From: Planctomycetaceae bacterium
GTDB lineage: Bacteria; Planctomycetota; Planctomycetia; Pirellulales; Pirellulaceae
Reading direction: 5' to 3'
Assembly: GCA_002709225.1 (NCBI GenBank)
Contig: PAQH01000114.1
Span: 1-64,000 of the forward strand
DNA: 64,000 nt
In this document: positions 18,092 through 27,069 of the stretch, piece after piece
Numbering within the stretch: position 1 is the stretch's first letter
How the letters are laid out: every line of letters starts with the position of its first letter
The notes under the pieces: model-generated
What the model was told of the DNA's origin: nothing
What the model saw: the letters and a program-made list of their open reading frames with translations, nothing else
The model's database searches: none
Translations under genes and position numbers: made by a program

Positions 18092-18188
18092 TGTGGACCG
18101 ACTTCATATCGGCTCCCCCAAAACGTCTTGATTGAGCCCCCCGTGTTGGGACAGGTCATGCACCTTGCTGGCCTGTCCTATTTTTTTT
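18092..18188 (+). ncRNA. Candidate ~97-nt structured small RNA
   Basis: The interval is bracketed by a strong promoter and a hairpin with a T-run, and contains no plausible coding frame of its own. Two internal foldings are possible: CCGA/TCGG around 18098-18112, or GGCTC (18111-18115) with GAGCC (18134-18138); these are mutually exclusive. It does not match the signature loops of SRP RNA (GGAAGG..AGCA), tmRNA, RNase P RNA or 6S RNA as far as I can read. It sits in the 1.1-kb gap between the giant exported protein and the acidic protein/ileS pair. Transcription is inferred, not shown. Confidence 0.5.
18147..18188 (+). terminator. Rho-independent terminator ending the candidate small RNA
   Basis: A stem of 12 pairs (18147-18158 with 18169-18180, including two G-U pairs, core GGACAGG/CCTGTCC) closes a ten-base loop and is followed by eight T residues (18181-18188). 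The T-run is on the plus strand only, so it acts on rightward transcription. No protein gene lies upstream on this strand within 7 kb. Confidence 0.75.
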
Positions 18189-18503
18189 CCCCTCTGCACC
18201 GGCAGGTAATCGCGCGCTGAAGTTCCCACCAAACACCAATGAACGCACCTCTCAACCCGCACAAACAGGCTACGAGCAGGTCTTGGCGTGGCGGATCACT
18301 GTTCCGCGGCTCCCACTGAGCTACCCGCTTTCAACCACGTGGCCGGACGCGGTCCAGCCCCGTCTGCCGCAATCAAACCACCCGATCCACCGGGCCCGCA
18401 CTACCCGTCAATGGTCAGTGCACCGACCACCGAACGGCCATTTCAGCTACCGCTGGGTGCCGACCATACGCTGCTTAAGCGCCACTGCGAACCAAACCGC
18501 CGC
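18189..18503. other. Gene-free spacer between the small RNA and the ileS operon promoter
   Basis: About 315 bp. I see no repeats, hairpins or coding frame that I can support here. Confidence 0.5.
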
Positions 18504-18532
18504 TTGACAACCGTTTGCGTTGTCTCTATTTA
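18504..18532 (+). promoter_or_regulatory. Promoter for the acidic protein and ileS
   Basis: TTGACA at 18504-18509 (perfect -35) is followed after 17 bp by TATTTA at 18527-18532. Transcription would start near 18540, giving a leader of about 100 bases before the acidic gene. No T-box-like specifier structure was recognised in that leader. Confidence 0.6.
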
Positions 18533-18638
18533 GTTCGATTCCCGGAAGCTTGGAAAGTTATTTTCGCCCCGGTGCACTGTGAATAAGATTGGTATCTTTG
18601 TCGTGTTGATCAGTCCATTTGTTGACAAGGGCAAATAA

Positions 18639-18911
18639 ATGCAACGGACCGAGTTGTTTCCTCGGGAAGACGAGAAGGTGCGCGTGGCGGAACCAACGGA
18701 TGAGTCTCCTGCCGTGGTCATGGCCGACGACGAGGAAGATCTCGACGACTTTGACGAAGATGACTTTGATGACGACTTCGACGATGACTTTGAGGAAGAA
18801 CTTGAAGACGAGTACGATGTCGAAGACGACTTTGGCACGCTTCCGGATGCGGACGAAGATTTTGAGGAAGAGGACGGCGACGAGCTCCCGGAAGAAGAAA
18901 TCACACCTTGA
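18639..18911 (+). CDS. Very acidic small protein upstream of ileS
   Basis: A 90-residue protein in which 47 residues are Asp or Glu by my count. It has a short mixed N terminus (MQRTELFPREDEKVRV), then runs such as DDFDDDFDDDF and a Pro-Glu-rich tail. AAGGG precedes the ATG at good spacing, a good promoter lies upstream, and ileS starts 79 bp after its stop. I do not recognise a domain; the chain is probably disordered. Position suggests co-expression with ileS, but any functional link is inference. It resembles the acidic protein at the window start only in composition. Confidence 0.65.
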   Translation: MQRTELFPREDEKVRVAEPTDESPAVVMADDEEDLDDFDEDDFDDDFDDDFEEELEDEYDVEDDFGTLPDADEDFEEEDGDELPEEEITP

Positions 18912-18989
18912 CCGCGATTGCGGTTAGCCGCTCGACGTGGTTTACTCAGCTGTTTGCCATCCCGTCGAGCATGTGATCGCCAAGATACG

Positions 18990-21900
18990 ATGTTTCAACC
19001 TGTCCCCTCTGATGTCCGGTTCCCACAACTTGAAGAAGCAGTCCTCGCATTCTGGGAGGAACAGCAGGTCTACGAAAAGTCGCTACAGCGACGACATGAC
19101 GCGCCGCGGTTCGTCTTTTATGAAGGACCTCCAACGGCCAACGGACTGCCTCACCCAGGGCATTGTCTGACACGAGCCATCAAAGATCTATTTCCTCGCT
19201 ACAAGACGATGCGGGGCTATCGATGCGAACGTAAAGGTGGCTGGGACACACACGGCCTGCCGGTCGAAGTTGAAGTCTGCAAAGAATTGGGAATTCACTC
19301 CAAAGAGGAAATCGAGTCTTTCGGAATCGAACCATTCATCCACAAATGCCAGCAGAGCGTCTGGCGCTATATGCAGCAGTGGGAACGGCTAACCCAACGC
19401 CTGGGTTTCTGGATCCATCTCGATGACGCCTACGTCACGTATCATCAGAGTTATGTCGAGAGTGTCTGGTGGTCATTGAAAACGCTCTTTGACCGCGGCC
19501 TATTGTACCAGGGCCATAAGATCGTCTGGTGGTGGGCGCAAGGTGGTACCGCGTTATCCAGTGGTGAAGTCGGCCAAGGCTACCGGCAAGTTGCCGACCC
19601 CAGCGTCTACGTGCGATTCCCCTTGCTTGATCAGCCCGACGTTGCCCTCCTGGTCTGGACAACAACTCCCTGGACACTGCCGAGCAATCAGTTCGCCGCT
19701 GTGGATCCGCAACTCGACTACGCGCGTGTTGCCGACCCGGAATCGGATCAAGATTTAATTCTGGCACGCGACCTCGTCCCTGTCGTCGCCGCCAAAGTGC
19801 AACGTGAGTTGTCGATCGTCGAGACCTTTCCAGGTGCCAAGCTGGTTGGCCAGCGGTACCAGCCTCCATTCGACTGTTACTACCAGTCTCAAGGGACTCA
19901 ACAGGGACAACTTATCGACGGCGGATCTGAGTTTCTCGGCTGGCGCGTTTTGCCCGCGAATTTTGTGACTACCGAAAGTGGCACTGGAATTGTCCATCAG
20001 GCTCCCGCGTTTGGCGAAGTCGACTACGAGGTGCTGCAGACTGATCGCGCGCGTTTCTGTGACGGTGAAGGCCCCCAGCTGATCTGCGCCGTGGGTCCCG
20101 ACGGTAAGTTCACCGCAGCACTCCCGGAGTACGCCGGGCAGTGGGTCAAAGACGCCGACAAACCCATTACCCGGGAATTACGTGAACGCGGCTTGCTCTT
20201 CCACCAGGAACAGTATTCTCACGATTACCCATTCTGCTGGCGTGCGGAAGACGACCCTCTGATCCAGTACCCTAGAGAAAGCTGGTTTATTCGCACCACC
20301 CAGTTCAAAGACCGGATGTTGGCCAACAACGGCAACATCCGCTGGATGCCCGAACACATTCGGGATGGTCGCTTCGGAAACTTCCTGGAATCCAATGTCG
20401 ACTGGGCCCTGTCGAGAGAACGTTACTGGGGAACACCTCTGCCAATCTGGGTCTGTTCCGAAACTGGTCGCATGGAAGCAATCGGCAGCTACGGTGAATT
20501 GCTTGGGAAACCGGGGATTGGTGGCACCGAGGTGTGGGAGCAGGCACAACAAGAACATCCACAGCTACCCGAAGACCTGAAAATTCACAAACCTTACATC
20601 GACGCGGTCTATTACAATTCCCCCTATGCGGCCGGGGCAAAAATGTACCGCGTTCCCGAAGTCATCGACTGCTGGTACGACAGCGGCGCGATGCCCTTCG
20701 CCCAGTGGGGGTATCCGTATCAAGGACAAGATGCGTTTGCCCAACAATTTCCGGCGGACTTCATCAGTGAAGCAATCGATCAGACGCGCGGCTGGTTCTA
20801 TAGCTTGTTGGCAATCAGCACCCTGTTGTTCGATAAAGCAGCTGACAAACCCGACGAGACGCCTGCCCCCGAGTTACCTCATCCTTACCGCAACTGTGTG
20901 GTACTCGGGCTGATGCTCGGCGAGGATGGGACGAAGATGTCCAAGAGCAAACGCAATTATCGCGAACCAGGAGAAATTCTCGACCGGTATGGAGCGGATG
21001 CGCTGCGCTGGTATTTCTTCGCCAACCAAACCCCCTGGTCATCCATCCGCTATCGCGAACAGGCGATCAAAGACAGTATTCCCGAGTTCTTGCTGCGACT
21101 GTGGAACGTCTACAGTTTCTTTGTGATTTACGCCAACATCGACGGATTTGATCCAACTGTCGCGTTGTCCGGCAAAGACTCCTGGTCAGGTGAGGGGCAA
21201 CTGACCCATGAAGACCTGCTAACTGCCAAGGAAATCCGCCCGCCTGAGGCCCGAGGTGAACTGGATCGTTGGATTCTCAGTGAGTTGAACCAGACGATCA
21301 GTACCGTCACGCAGGCCATGGACAACTACGACAACTATAGTGCCTGCCAACAACTCACCCGCTTTGTCGATGCGCTCAGTAACTGGTACGTCCGACGTAG
21401 CCGTGATCGTTTCTGGCAAGATGATTTAAACTCTCCGGGGAAACAAGACGCCTACTGGACACTGTACGAATGCCTGTTGACAACCAGCAAACTGATCGCA
21501 CCGTTCGTACCTTTTCTCGCGGAGACACTCTGGAAAAATCTATCTGCTGGATTTGGCGACCAGGTGCTGGAAAGCGTCCATCTCTGCGACTTCCCTACCA
21601 GTATCGAGGCGTCCATTGATCACGAACTGTCGCAGCGCATGCGACTACTCAGAGAAATTGCGTCGCTGGGTCGCAAGGCTCGAATGGAATCTCGGCTTAA
21701 AGTACGACAGCCGCTAGCAAAAGTGGAAGTCATCCTGGCAGCGGCGGATCATCAATCCTGGCTGGAAACACATGACGACCTGCTGCGTGAGGAATTGAAC
21801 GTCAAAGAACTGGCTTATGCAGAGCAGGCTGACGAGTACATCCGCTACCAAATCCAGCCCAATTTCCAACGGCTGGGACCGCGCATCGGAAAGCTGATGC

Positions 21901-22382
21901 CGCACCTCAAGCAACGGCTGCTGGACTGCGATGGACGCGCACTGCTGGCGGAACTGAAAGACCACGGCCAGATCGCGATTGATGTTGGTGAAGAGTCCCT
22001 CCTGCTGGACGAAGAAGACCTACAATTTCGTCTGCAAGCCAAGGAAGGTTGGGCGGCGGCCCAAGGCGATTCTTGTGTCGTCGTGCTGGCCACGGAACTG
22101 ACCCCACAGCTGGTCCGAGAAGGCCTCGCCCGTGATCTGGTACGGCTGGTGCAAGACCGCCGCAAGCAACTGGACTGTGCTTTTACAGATCGTATTGAAA
22201 TTGGTATTGAAACCGCGGCGCCGGAGCTATTGGCGGCAATCTCCGAAAACCATGATTTCATCGTTGGTGAAACCCTTTCGAGACAACTCGTCACCGAAGC
22301 GCTCGACGCCGTCGAGGGCAGCGAACATGAAATCGCAGGAGAAATCGTCCGCTGTTACGTGCGTGTGGTGACTGCTGGCTGA
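18990..22382 (+). CDS. ileS: Isoleucyl-tRNA synthetase, eukaryote-like type 2
   Basis: A 1130-residue class I synthetase that charges tRNA-Ile. The HIGH motif appears as HPGH (55-58) within [12 protein letters not shown], and KMSKS at 649-653. The WDTHGLPVE segment and the editing (CP1) domain are present. Several features place it with the eukaryote-like IleRS2 group: greater length than the ~940-residue bacterial type, a GLVY-like region reading [24 protein letters not shown], and no Cys-rich zinc finger at the C terminus. IleRS2 enzymes are commonly mupirocin-insensitive. The ATG at 18990 is preferred to one at 18918 because homology begins there; its ribosome-binding site is weak, consistent with coupling to the acidic gene. 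Confidence 0.93.
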   Translation: MFQPVPSDVRFPQLEEAVLAFWEEQQVYEKSLQRRHDAPRFVFYEGPPTANGLPHPGHCLTRAIKDLFPRYKTMRGYRCERKGGWDTHGLPVEVEVCKELGIHSKEEIESFGIEPFIHKCQQSVWRYMQQWERLTQRLGFWIHLDDAYVTYHQSYVESVWWSLKTLFDRGLLYQGHKIVWWWAQGGTALSSGEVGQGYRQVADPSVYVRFPLLDQPDVALLVWTTTPWTLPSNQFAAVDPQLDYARVADPESDQDLILARDLVPVVAAKVQRELSIVETFPGAKLVGQRYQPPFDCYYQSQGTQQGQLIDGGSEFLGWRVLPANFVTTESGTGIVHQAPAFGEVDYEVLQTDRARFCDGEGPQLICAVGPDGKFTAALPEYAGQWVKDADKPITRELRERGLLFHQEQYSHDYPFCWRAEDDPLIQYPRESWFIRTTQFKDRMLANNGNIRWMPEHIRDGRFGNFLESNVDWALSRERYWGTPLPIWVCSETGRMEAIGSYGELLGKPGIGGTEVWEQAQQEHPQLPEDLKIHKPYIDAVYYNSPYAAGAKMYRVPEVIDCWYDSGAMPFAQWGYPYQGQDAFAQQFPADFISEAIDQTRGWFYSLLAISTLLFDKAADKPDETPAPELPHPYRNCVVLGLMLGEDGTKMSKSKRNYREPGEILDRYGADALRWYFFANQTPWSSIRYREQAIKDSIPEFLLRLWNVYSFFVIYANIDGFDPTVALSGKDSWSGEGQLTHEDLLTAKEIRPPEARGELDRWILSELNQTISTVTQAMDNYDNYSACQQLTRFVDALSNWYVRRSRDRFWQDDLNSPGKQDAYWTLYECLLTTSKLIAPFVPFLAETLWKNLSAGFGDQVLESVHLCDFPTSIEASIDHELSQRMRLLREIASLGRKARMESRLKVRQPLAKVEVILAAADHQSWLETHDDLLREELNVKELAYAEQADEYIRYQIQPNFQRLGPRIGKLMPHLKQRLLDCDGRALLAELKDHGQIAIDVGEESLLLDEEDLQFRLQAKEGWAAAQGDSCVVVLATELTPQLVREGLARDLVRLVQDRRKQLDCAFTDRIEIGIETAAPELLAAISENHDFIVGETLSRQLVTEALDAVEGSEHEIAGEIVRCYVRVVTAG

Positions 22383-22401
22383 AAATATCGCCTCGCACAA
22401 T

Positions 22402-22427
22402 GGTCTACCACCAGGGTCTACCACCAG
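22402..22427 (+). repeat. Perfect 13-bp tandem duplication after ileS
   Basis: GGTCTACCACCAG occurs at 22402-22414 and again at 22415-22427 without mismatch, in the 55-bp gap between the convergent ileS and HupE-like stops. It is not a hairpin and has no T-run. Confidence 0.85.
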
Positions 22428-22437
22428 CCACCGTGGA

Positions 22438-23418
22438 TCAGGGAAACGCCGCCAACCTCTCGAAAAACCAGAATACCGCGACACTACCCATTCCATAGGC
22501 TGGAAGGTGTACCAACCCATCATCCGACGGCGCCGCACAACGACGCCACACCAGTCGGCAGAGAAGGAGGGCCGACACAAACACGAGTTGGCCCAACTCG
22601 ACACCCAGATTGAATCCAGCCAGGGCCCAGACCATGGCTTCTGACGGCAGTCCAACCTCCGCCAGGGCTCCCGCAAATCCAAACCCGTGCAACAACCCAA
22701 AGCCAAATCCAACCAACCAGGTGTACCGCGACGTCAAGCCCCGCGTATCGCGCGCCAATTCGGATGCCAATAAGAGAATACTCAAAGCAATGACTGCTTC
22801 GACTGGCGCGGACGACAAACGTATGTTACCCGTCACTGCCAACGTCAAAGTGATACTGTGCGCCAGCGTAAATGCGGTCACGGTAGCAATCAGTTGTTGC
22901 CAACCTCGCACAATCCAGAGCAGCCCCACGACAAACAACAGATGATCGAATCCGAACCAGATGTGCTCGACTCCAAGCACTAGATACCGCGCCAAAGTCG
23001 AACCGGCCGTCGGCCTGTAAGGAATCCTCAGCCCTCTTGCTCCCCGTGCGACAGAGGTCCAGCCAGCCCCCTCTCGCCATACTACGCGAACAAGCACATC
23101 CATCAATTCGGGTGTCAACCCGGGAAACTCGATGACCGTCCCACGGAGTGAATCCGCAGGAACCTCAACACGCCAGCGATGAACCGCAGCCTCCGGGCGC
23201 TGTTCAACTTGCGTTGGCCCACGCTGGCGGCAGACTGCGGGCAATTGGGGGAGCAGAGCAGGTCGCCCCGCCTTGTAAGGCGTTCTCCAGGTAACCGCAA
23301 ATTCACCAGCAACGACTTCTCGCAACTCCAGATAAGCGGGCCGCAACTCATGGGCCATGGTGCGCGGCGAAAGGACCAAAATCAGAAAACCAATCGTCCA
23401 GCATCCCTGCAGCTTCAT
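22438..23418 (-). CDS. HupE/UreJ family membrane protein
   Basis: A 326-residue protein with a signal peptide (cleavage near TMAHE), an exported beta-like domain of ~120 residues, and a six-helix C-terminal HupE/UreJ-type domain. The latter has GFDHLLFVVGLL, FTLAHSITLTLA and GLLHGFGFAGALAEVGLP, with His and Asp residues inside helices as expected for metal or solute passage. Relatives named HupE and UreJ are associated with nickel; extended versions like this are found outside hydrogenase operons, so nickel is only a guess. Its ATG overlaps the stop of the upstream gene by four bases (ATGA-type), indicating translational coupling. Confidence 0.8.
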   Translation of the reverse strand: MKLQGCWTIGFLILVLSPRTMAHELRPAYLELREVVAGEFAVTWRTPYKAGRPALLPQLPAVCRQRGPTQVEQRPEAAVHRWRVEVPADSLRGTVIEFPGLTPELMDVLVRVVWREGAGWTSVARGARGLRIPYRPTAGSTLARYLVLGVEHIWFGFDHLLFVVGLLWIVRGWQQLIATVTAFTLAHSITLTLAVTGNIRLSSAPVEAVIALSILLLASELARDTRGLTSRYTWLVGFGFGLLHGFGFAGALAEVGLPSEAMVWALAGFNLGVELGQLVFVSALLLCRLVWRRCAAPSDDGLVHLPAYGMGSVAVFWFFERLAAFP

Positions 23419-23972
23419 GGCGTCACCTCCAGCAGCGGCGCCAGCGAAGCGGGAAGAATCACGTCATAGTCACGTCGATACGAAATAAGTATCTCCTCGA
23501 GGGCCCGCTGCTTGCTTTCACGTAACCAATCTTCCCGCAGCCGGGGCCGCAGCCGGTCCCAGTCCTCTTCCCGCAACGCGCCCGAGTATCCGTTCCCAGG
23601 CCGTTCAAGGAAGACCCGTAATTCCTCATCACTTGGCTCAGATTGCCCCGCGAATTCCAGCAACAGTGATTTCATGCTGGCAATCAACTGGCGGCGAATG
23701 ATTGGATCGGTTTGTTCCAGACCGACCTTGACTGCTTCGCGAAACAGAATCTCTTCGCGAACCATCTGCTCTACCAGTCCGTTCAGTTTCTCCGGTTGGA
23801 TGGGTTGGCCCTGCTCGTTCTGCCAGGTACTACGCAGCTGGTTCACGTCATCCTGGCTGATGACAATCGGACGCTCGGCGGGCAGCGGTGTTGGCCGGCG
23901 CACCTCATGGTAGAGAAATACCAGCCCGCCCAAACAAATGAAATGCAGCAACGGTTCACGATACCAACGCAT
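23415..23972 (-). CDS. Membrane-anchored peptidyl-prolyl isomerase-like (SurA_N-type) protein
   Basis: A 185-residue protein with one N-terminal hydrophobic segment (LLHFICLGGLVFLYHEV) and a helical body with VEQMVREEILFREAVKVGLEQTDPIIRRQL, the signature of the SurA/PrsA-type chaperone N domain. The parvulin catalytic domain is absent or too short to see. The gene directly precedes and overlaps the HupE-like gene, a pairing that suggests a dedicated assembly factor. Start 23972 was chosen over 24116 because homology and the membrane segment begin there and GGGATG precedes it. Confidence 0.72.
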   Translation of the reverse strand: MRWYREPLLHFICLGGLVFLYHEVRRPTPLPAERPIVISQDDVNQLRSTWQNEQGQPIQPEKLNGLVEQMVREEILFREAVKVGLEQTDPIIRRQLIASMKSLLLEFAGQSEPSDEELRVFLERPGNGYSGALREEDWDRLRPRLREDWLRESKQRALEEILISYRRDYDVILPASLAPLLEVTP

Positions 23973-24364
23973 GGATTCATCCCAACTCAGAAGAACGGTC
24001 GGAGTTCTGCCATTCGTGGCCCCCTCCCAGCCAGCTATTGTGATAGAGAAACCGCCTGTTTCACAACGGCCAGCCGGACAGACCCAGCCGGATAAACCAA
24101 CGTTCGGTTCCGCCACACCCCGATCCTCAAACGGCGGCTACCGCAGGCGGCATACCCCGTAGCGATGCGACTCGACAGAATCGACGCAACGCTCTAATAC
24201 TATGCTTCCAAATCCGACTTTCACGAGCGGGTTGGGAACTTGCGCAAACGCCGCCTGTAGCGAGCAAACTGGCAATATCGGGAAACTGCATGCCGTGCGT
24301 GTTTAACCATTGGTGTCGAAAGCGTCTTCCACTGCCTGGGCGGTCAAGGTAATACAGGTGCAGC
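23973..24364. other. Divergent region before recO
   Basis: 392 bp between two divergent start codons. A weak candidate promoter (TCGACA near 24171, TAATAC 17 bp later) points toward recO. No gene, hairpin or repeat recognised. Confidence 0.4.
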
Positions 24365-25129
24365 ATGGCTAGCGAGAAATCACGCGCCTTGGTGATCCGG
24401 GTAATCGATTTCAGTGAAACCAGCTGTGTGGTCACCCTGTTTTCCGAGGATTTCGGGAAGATAAGCGCTCTGGCAAAAGGGGCCAGGCGTCTCAAGGGCC
24501 CCTTCGAGTCTGCTCTTGACCTGCTGTCCTTGTGTCGCATAGTGTTCCTCCGCAAATCGTCCGACGCGCTGCACCTGTTGACTGAAGCCAAACTCGAAAG
24601 GCGCTTTCGCGCTGCAGCCCGGAACCTGCCTCGTCTCTACGCAGGCTACTATGTCGCCGAATTGCTACGTTCCCTCACCGATGAAGGAGACCCGCACTCA
24701 GAACTATTCCAAATCGCAAATGATTTCCTGTTGAGCCTAGACAGTGAATCGGAATGGCGCGCGGATCTATTCCGTTTCGAACTCAACGCACTCCGTTTAC
24801 TGGGTCATTTGCCAATGCTGGATGCCTGTGTCGGCTGTGGTAAGTGCATCGAAAACAGAAACCGAGTTGCATTTGGACAACTGGCCGGTGGTGTGTTGTG
24901 TAGTCAATGCCGCATTGGCCAGCATCAGGTTGTGAGCGTGTCTGGAGAAGTCATCGCCACTATGAGACGGTACACCGAACAGCACGCATCCGCTCAGCAG
25001 GCAGCACCACTGACACCTCGCGTGGCGGGTGAAATGCGTGGAGTGCTGAGCCGGTACCTCTGCCATCTCCTGGGGCACCAACCCCGCATGCACCAATGGT
25101 TGGACGGACAAACTCACAAACACCAGTAA
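24365..25129 (+). CDS. recO: DNA repair protein RecO
   Basis: A 254-residue RecO. The N-terminal OB-fold has ALVIRVIDFSETSCVVTLFSEDFGKISALAKGARR, followed by a helical domain and a zinc site with CxxC at 155/158 and CxxC at 179/182 (plus Cys161). RecO anneals single-stranded DNA and, with RecR, loads RecA in the RecF pathway. The length is standard and AGGTG precedes the start. Neighbouring genes encode envelope lipoproteins and give no repair context. Confidence 0.93.
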   Translation: MASEKSRALVIRVIDFSETSCVVTLFSEDFGKISALAKGARRLKGPFESALDLLSLCRIVFLRKSSDALHLLTEAKLERRFRAAARNLPRLYAGYYVAELLRSLTDEGDPHSELFQIANDFLLSLDSESEWRADLFRFELNALRLLGHLPMLDACVGCGKCIENRNRVAFGQLAGGVLCSQCRIGQHQVVSVSGEVIATMRRYTEQHASAQQAAPLTPRVAGEMRGVLSRYLCHLLGHQPRMHQWLDGQTHKHQ

Positions 25130-25233
25130 ACAAACCACTCGAAAACGAAAACAACCGGGAGTCGGTCGGCCTGGCAAATTGGGATTGTCCACGCCACCGC
25201 CGTAAATTCCCACTCACCAGAAGGATCACCTGA

Positions 25234-26502
25234 ATGCGGGAGTCAGGAACTCGCTACTGCATCATTACGACGCTGACCGGCCTGTTATCAGTGGTCGGTT
25301 GCTCCACGCTATCTCAACCACAGACAAACTACGAGTCACTGTCGCAGAAGCCGCTGAGCCAATGGACGGCCGATGATGTTGTCCACGTCTCACAGGAACA
25401 CATTGACGAAGAAGTTCCCGCAGACGAAAAAGCCAAGCCACTCGACAGCATCAGCAGAACATTTAGGCGCATCTCGGGGGCCGGTCCCCGAACCGACGAA
25501 GCACGCCAACAGTTTCAGTTGGCCGAAGCGACATTCCGTGAAGCCAGCGCGAAACGTGCTCAGCCAGAATCGGCGGCAGAGAGTGACGACCGGTTTTCCA
25601 CTGCTGCCGAACAGTACGAGAAAGCCGGCGCGCTATGGCCTGATTCTGAACTTGAGCAGGATGCTCTGTTTATGGCCGCCGAAAGCTACTATTTCGGGAA
25701 TCAATACCCACGGGCCAATTTGACCTATGAACAACTCCTCAAGCAATACCCCGAGACCAAGCACCTCGATCGAGTCGAAGCACGGCGTTTCACGATCTCC
25801 CAGTATTGGCTCTCGTTAAATGAAAAGCAGGCCCGACCGTTTTATGCCTTCAATTGGACCGATCAGACTCGCCCACTCCGTGACGATTTCGGACACGCGG
25901 TAAAGATCTATGACCGGATTCGGTTCGATGACCCGACCGGCCGCCTGGCCGATGATGCGACACTGGCCGCAGGGGTCGCCTACCTGGAACAAGCCGATTA
26001 TCACCGAGCGGACCAGTACTTCACCGATCTCCGCACCCACTTCGCCAGTAGCGAACATCAGTTCCACGCGCACCTCTACGGCATCCAAGCCAAACTGCAG
26101 ATCTATGAAGGTCCCGACTATTCGGCAGAGCCTCTGTTGGGAGCGGAAAAACTCTTGAAACAAATTCACCGGCAATTTCCTCAACTCTGTAAGCGCGAAA
26201 GTGAGACACTCAACAAGGCCTATGCCCAAGTACGTTTAGGTTTGGCAGAACGCGGCTGGAACGCAGGCAAGTTTTATGATCAGCGAAAACAGTACAAGGC
26301 AGCGCGTTTGCATTACCAACAGCTATTGGAAGACTACCCGGAAACACCTTTCTCGCAGCAGGCCCGTGACCGCTTGACCCAAATTTCTGACGAACCCGAC
26401 TCCCCGCCGCAAGCAGTCCCCTGGCTCGTAAAGATCTTTCCTGACGACACGACGGTCAAACCACTGATTGCCACCAGTCCTCTCGGCAACGCACGGAGAT
26501 AG
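25234..26502 (+). CDS. BamD-like TPR lipoprotein
   Basis: A 422-residue lipoprotein with a signal peptide and lipobox ending at Cys23 (SVVGC). The body is made of TPR-like units: DALFMAAESYYFGNQYPRANLTYEQLLKQYPETKHLD near 150 is the classic BamD/YfiO-type motif, and KAARLHYQQLLEDYPETPFSQQARDRL near 350 is another. BamD belongs to the outer-membrane beta-barrel assembly complex. This protein is longer than the ~245-residue E. coli BamD, so it may be a relative with extra repeats. The next gene starts five bases after its stop. Confidence 0.78.
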   Translation: MRESGTRYCIITTLTGLLSVVGCSTLSQPQTNYESLSQKPLSQWTADDVVHVSQEHIDEEVPADEKAKPLDSISRTFRRISGAGPRTDEARQQFQLAEATFREASAKRAQPESAAESDDRFSTAAEQYEKAGALWPDSELEQDALFMAAESYYFGNQYPRANLTYEQLLKQYPETKHLDRVEARRFTISQYWLSLNEKQARPFYAFNWTDQTRPLRDDFGHAVKIYDRIRFDDPTGRLADDATLAAGVAYLEQADYHRADQYFTDLRTHFASSEHQFHAHLYGIQAKLQIYEGPDYSAEPLLGAEKLLKQIHRQFPQLCKRESETLNKAYAQVRLGLAERGWNAGKFYDQRKQYKAARLHYQQLLEDYPETPFSQQARDRLTQISDEPDSPPQAVPWLVKIFPDDTTVKPLIATSPLGNARR

Positions 26503-26506
26503 TTGC

Positions 26507-27037
26507 GTGCGGTCACCTCTCATTTGCGTCCAGCTGTTGCTGCTCATCCTCACCGGTTCCCTGGGATGCGCGGGGTACCAGTGGGGCGCCGCCTCGCTCT
26601 ATCCAGCGGACATTCGCACTGTCCATGTCCCCCTGGTCGCCTCGAACAGTTTTCGCCGGCAACTCGGTGAACGGCTCACCGAAGCCATCGCTAAACAGAT
26701 CGAACAGGATACGCCCTACAAAGTCGTCAATCAAAGCAACGCGGATAGCGTCCTCAGGGGTCGTATCGTTTCAGAACGAAAGCGGGTTCTCGTTGAAAAT
26801 GCCAACGACAATCCCCGTGACATTGAATGGAATATCGCCGTCGAATACACCTGGATTGACCAACGTGGCAATCCGCTGATGGAACCAGTAACCATGCCGC
26901 TGCCCACACTTTCTATCGCATTGGGCCAAGCGGCGGACTTTGTGCCTGAAGCCGGTCAATCCATGCTCACTGCGCAAAACGACATATTCGTGCGAGTGGC
27001 CCAACAGGTCGTCGGCCAGATGGAGTCACCGTGGTGA
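26507..27037 (+). CDS. LptE-like outer-membrane lipoprotein
   Basis: A 176-residue lipoprotein with lipobox SLGC and lipidated Cys21, followed by CAGYQWGAASLYP, typical of LptE (the plug partner of LptD in lipopolysaccharide insertion). The middle contains the alpha/beta pattern RRQLGERLTEAIAKQIEQDT and VLRGRIVSERKRVL seen in the family. The start is a GTG five bases past the previous stop, with GGAG upstream; an in-frame upstream start lies inside the BamD-like gene and is less likely. Planctomycetes have an outer membrane, so Bam and Lpt roles are plausible but unproven. Confidence 0.72.
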   Translation: MRSPLICVQLLLLILTGSLGCAGYQWGAASLYPADIRTVHVPLVASNSFRRQLGERLTEAIAKQIEQDTPYKVVNQSNADSVLRGRIVSERKRVLVENANDNPRDIEWNIAVEYTWIDQRGNPLMEPVTMPLPTLSIALGQAADFVPEAGQSMLTAQNDIFVRVAQQVVGQMESPW

Positions 27038-27069
27038 ACTGCCAGCGTTTCGCACCTGGGGCAGCCAGC

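Noticed and set aside
17664-18131. 155-residue open frame overlapping the small-RNA promoter
   Set aside because: Composition is atypical, there is no ribosome-binding site, and it reads through the promoter and part of the candidate RNA.
18092-18188. The candidate RNA as SRP (4.5S) RNA, 6S RNA or tmRNA
   Set aside because: The signature loops (for example GGAAGG with AGCA for SRP) and the expected lengths and ends are missing.
18533-18547. GTTCGATTCC resembling a tRNA T-loop
   Set aside because: No acceptor stem, anticodon loop or CCA end around it; it lies in the leader after the ileS promoter.
24171-24200. Promoter for recO
   Set aside because: TCGACA/TAATAC is weak and 170 bp from the start; not strong enough for its own entry.
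25223-25231. GGATCACCT, identical to part of the 16S rRNA 3' end
   Set aside because: A nine-base chance match in the leader of the BamD-like gene; no rRNA sequence surrounds it.
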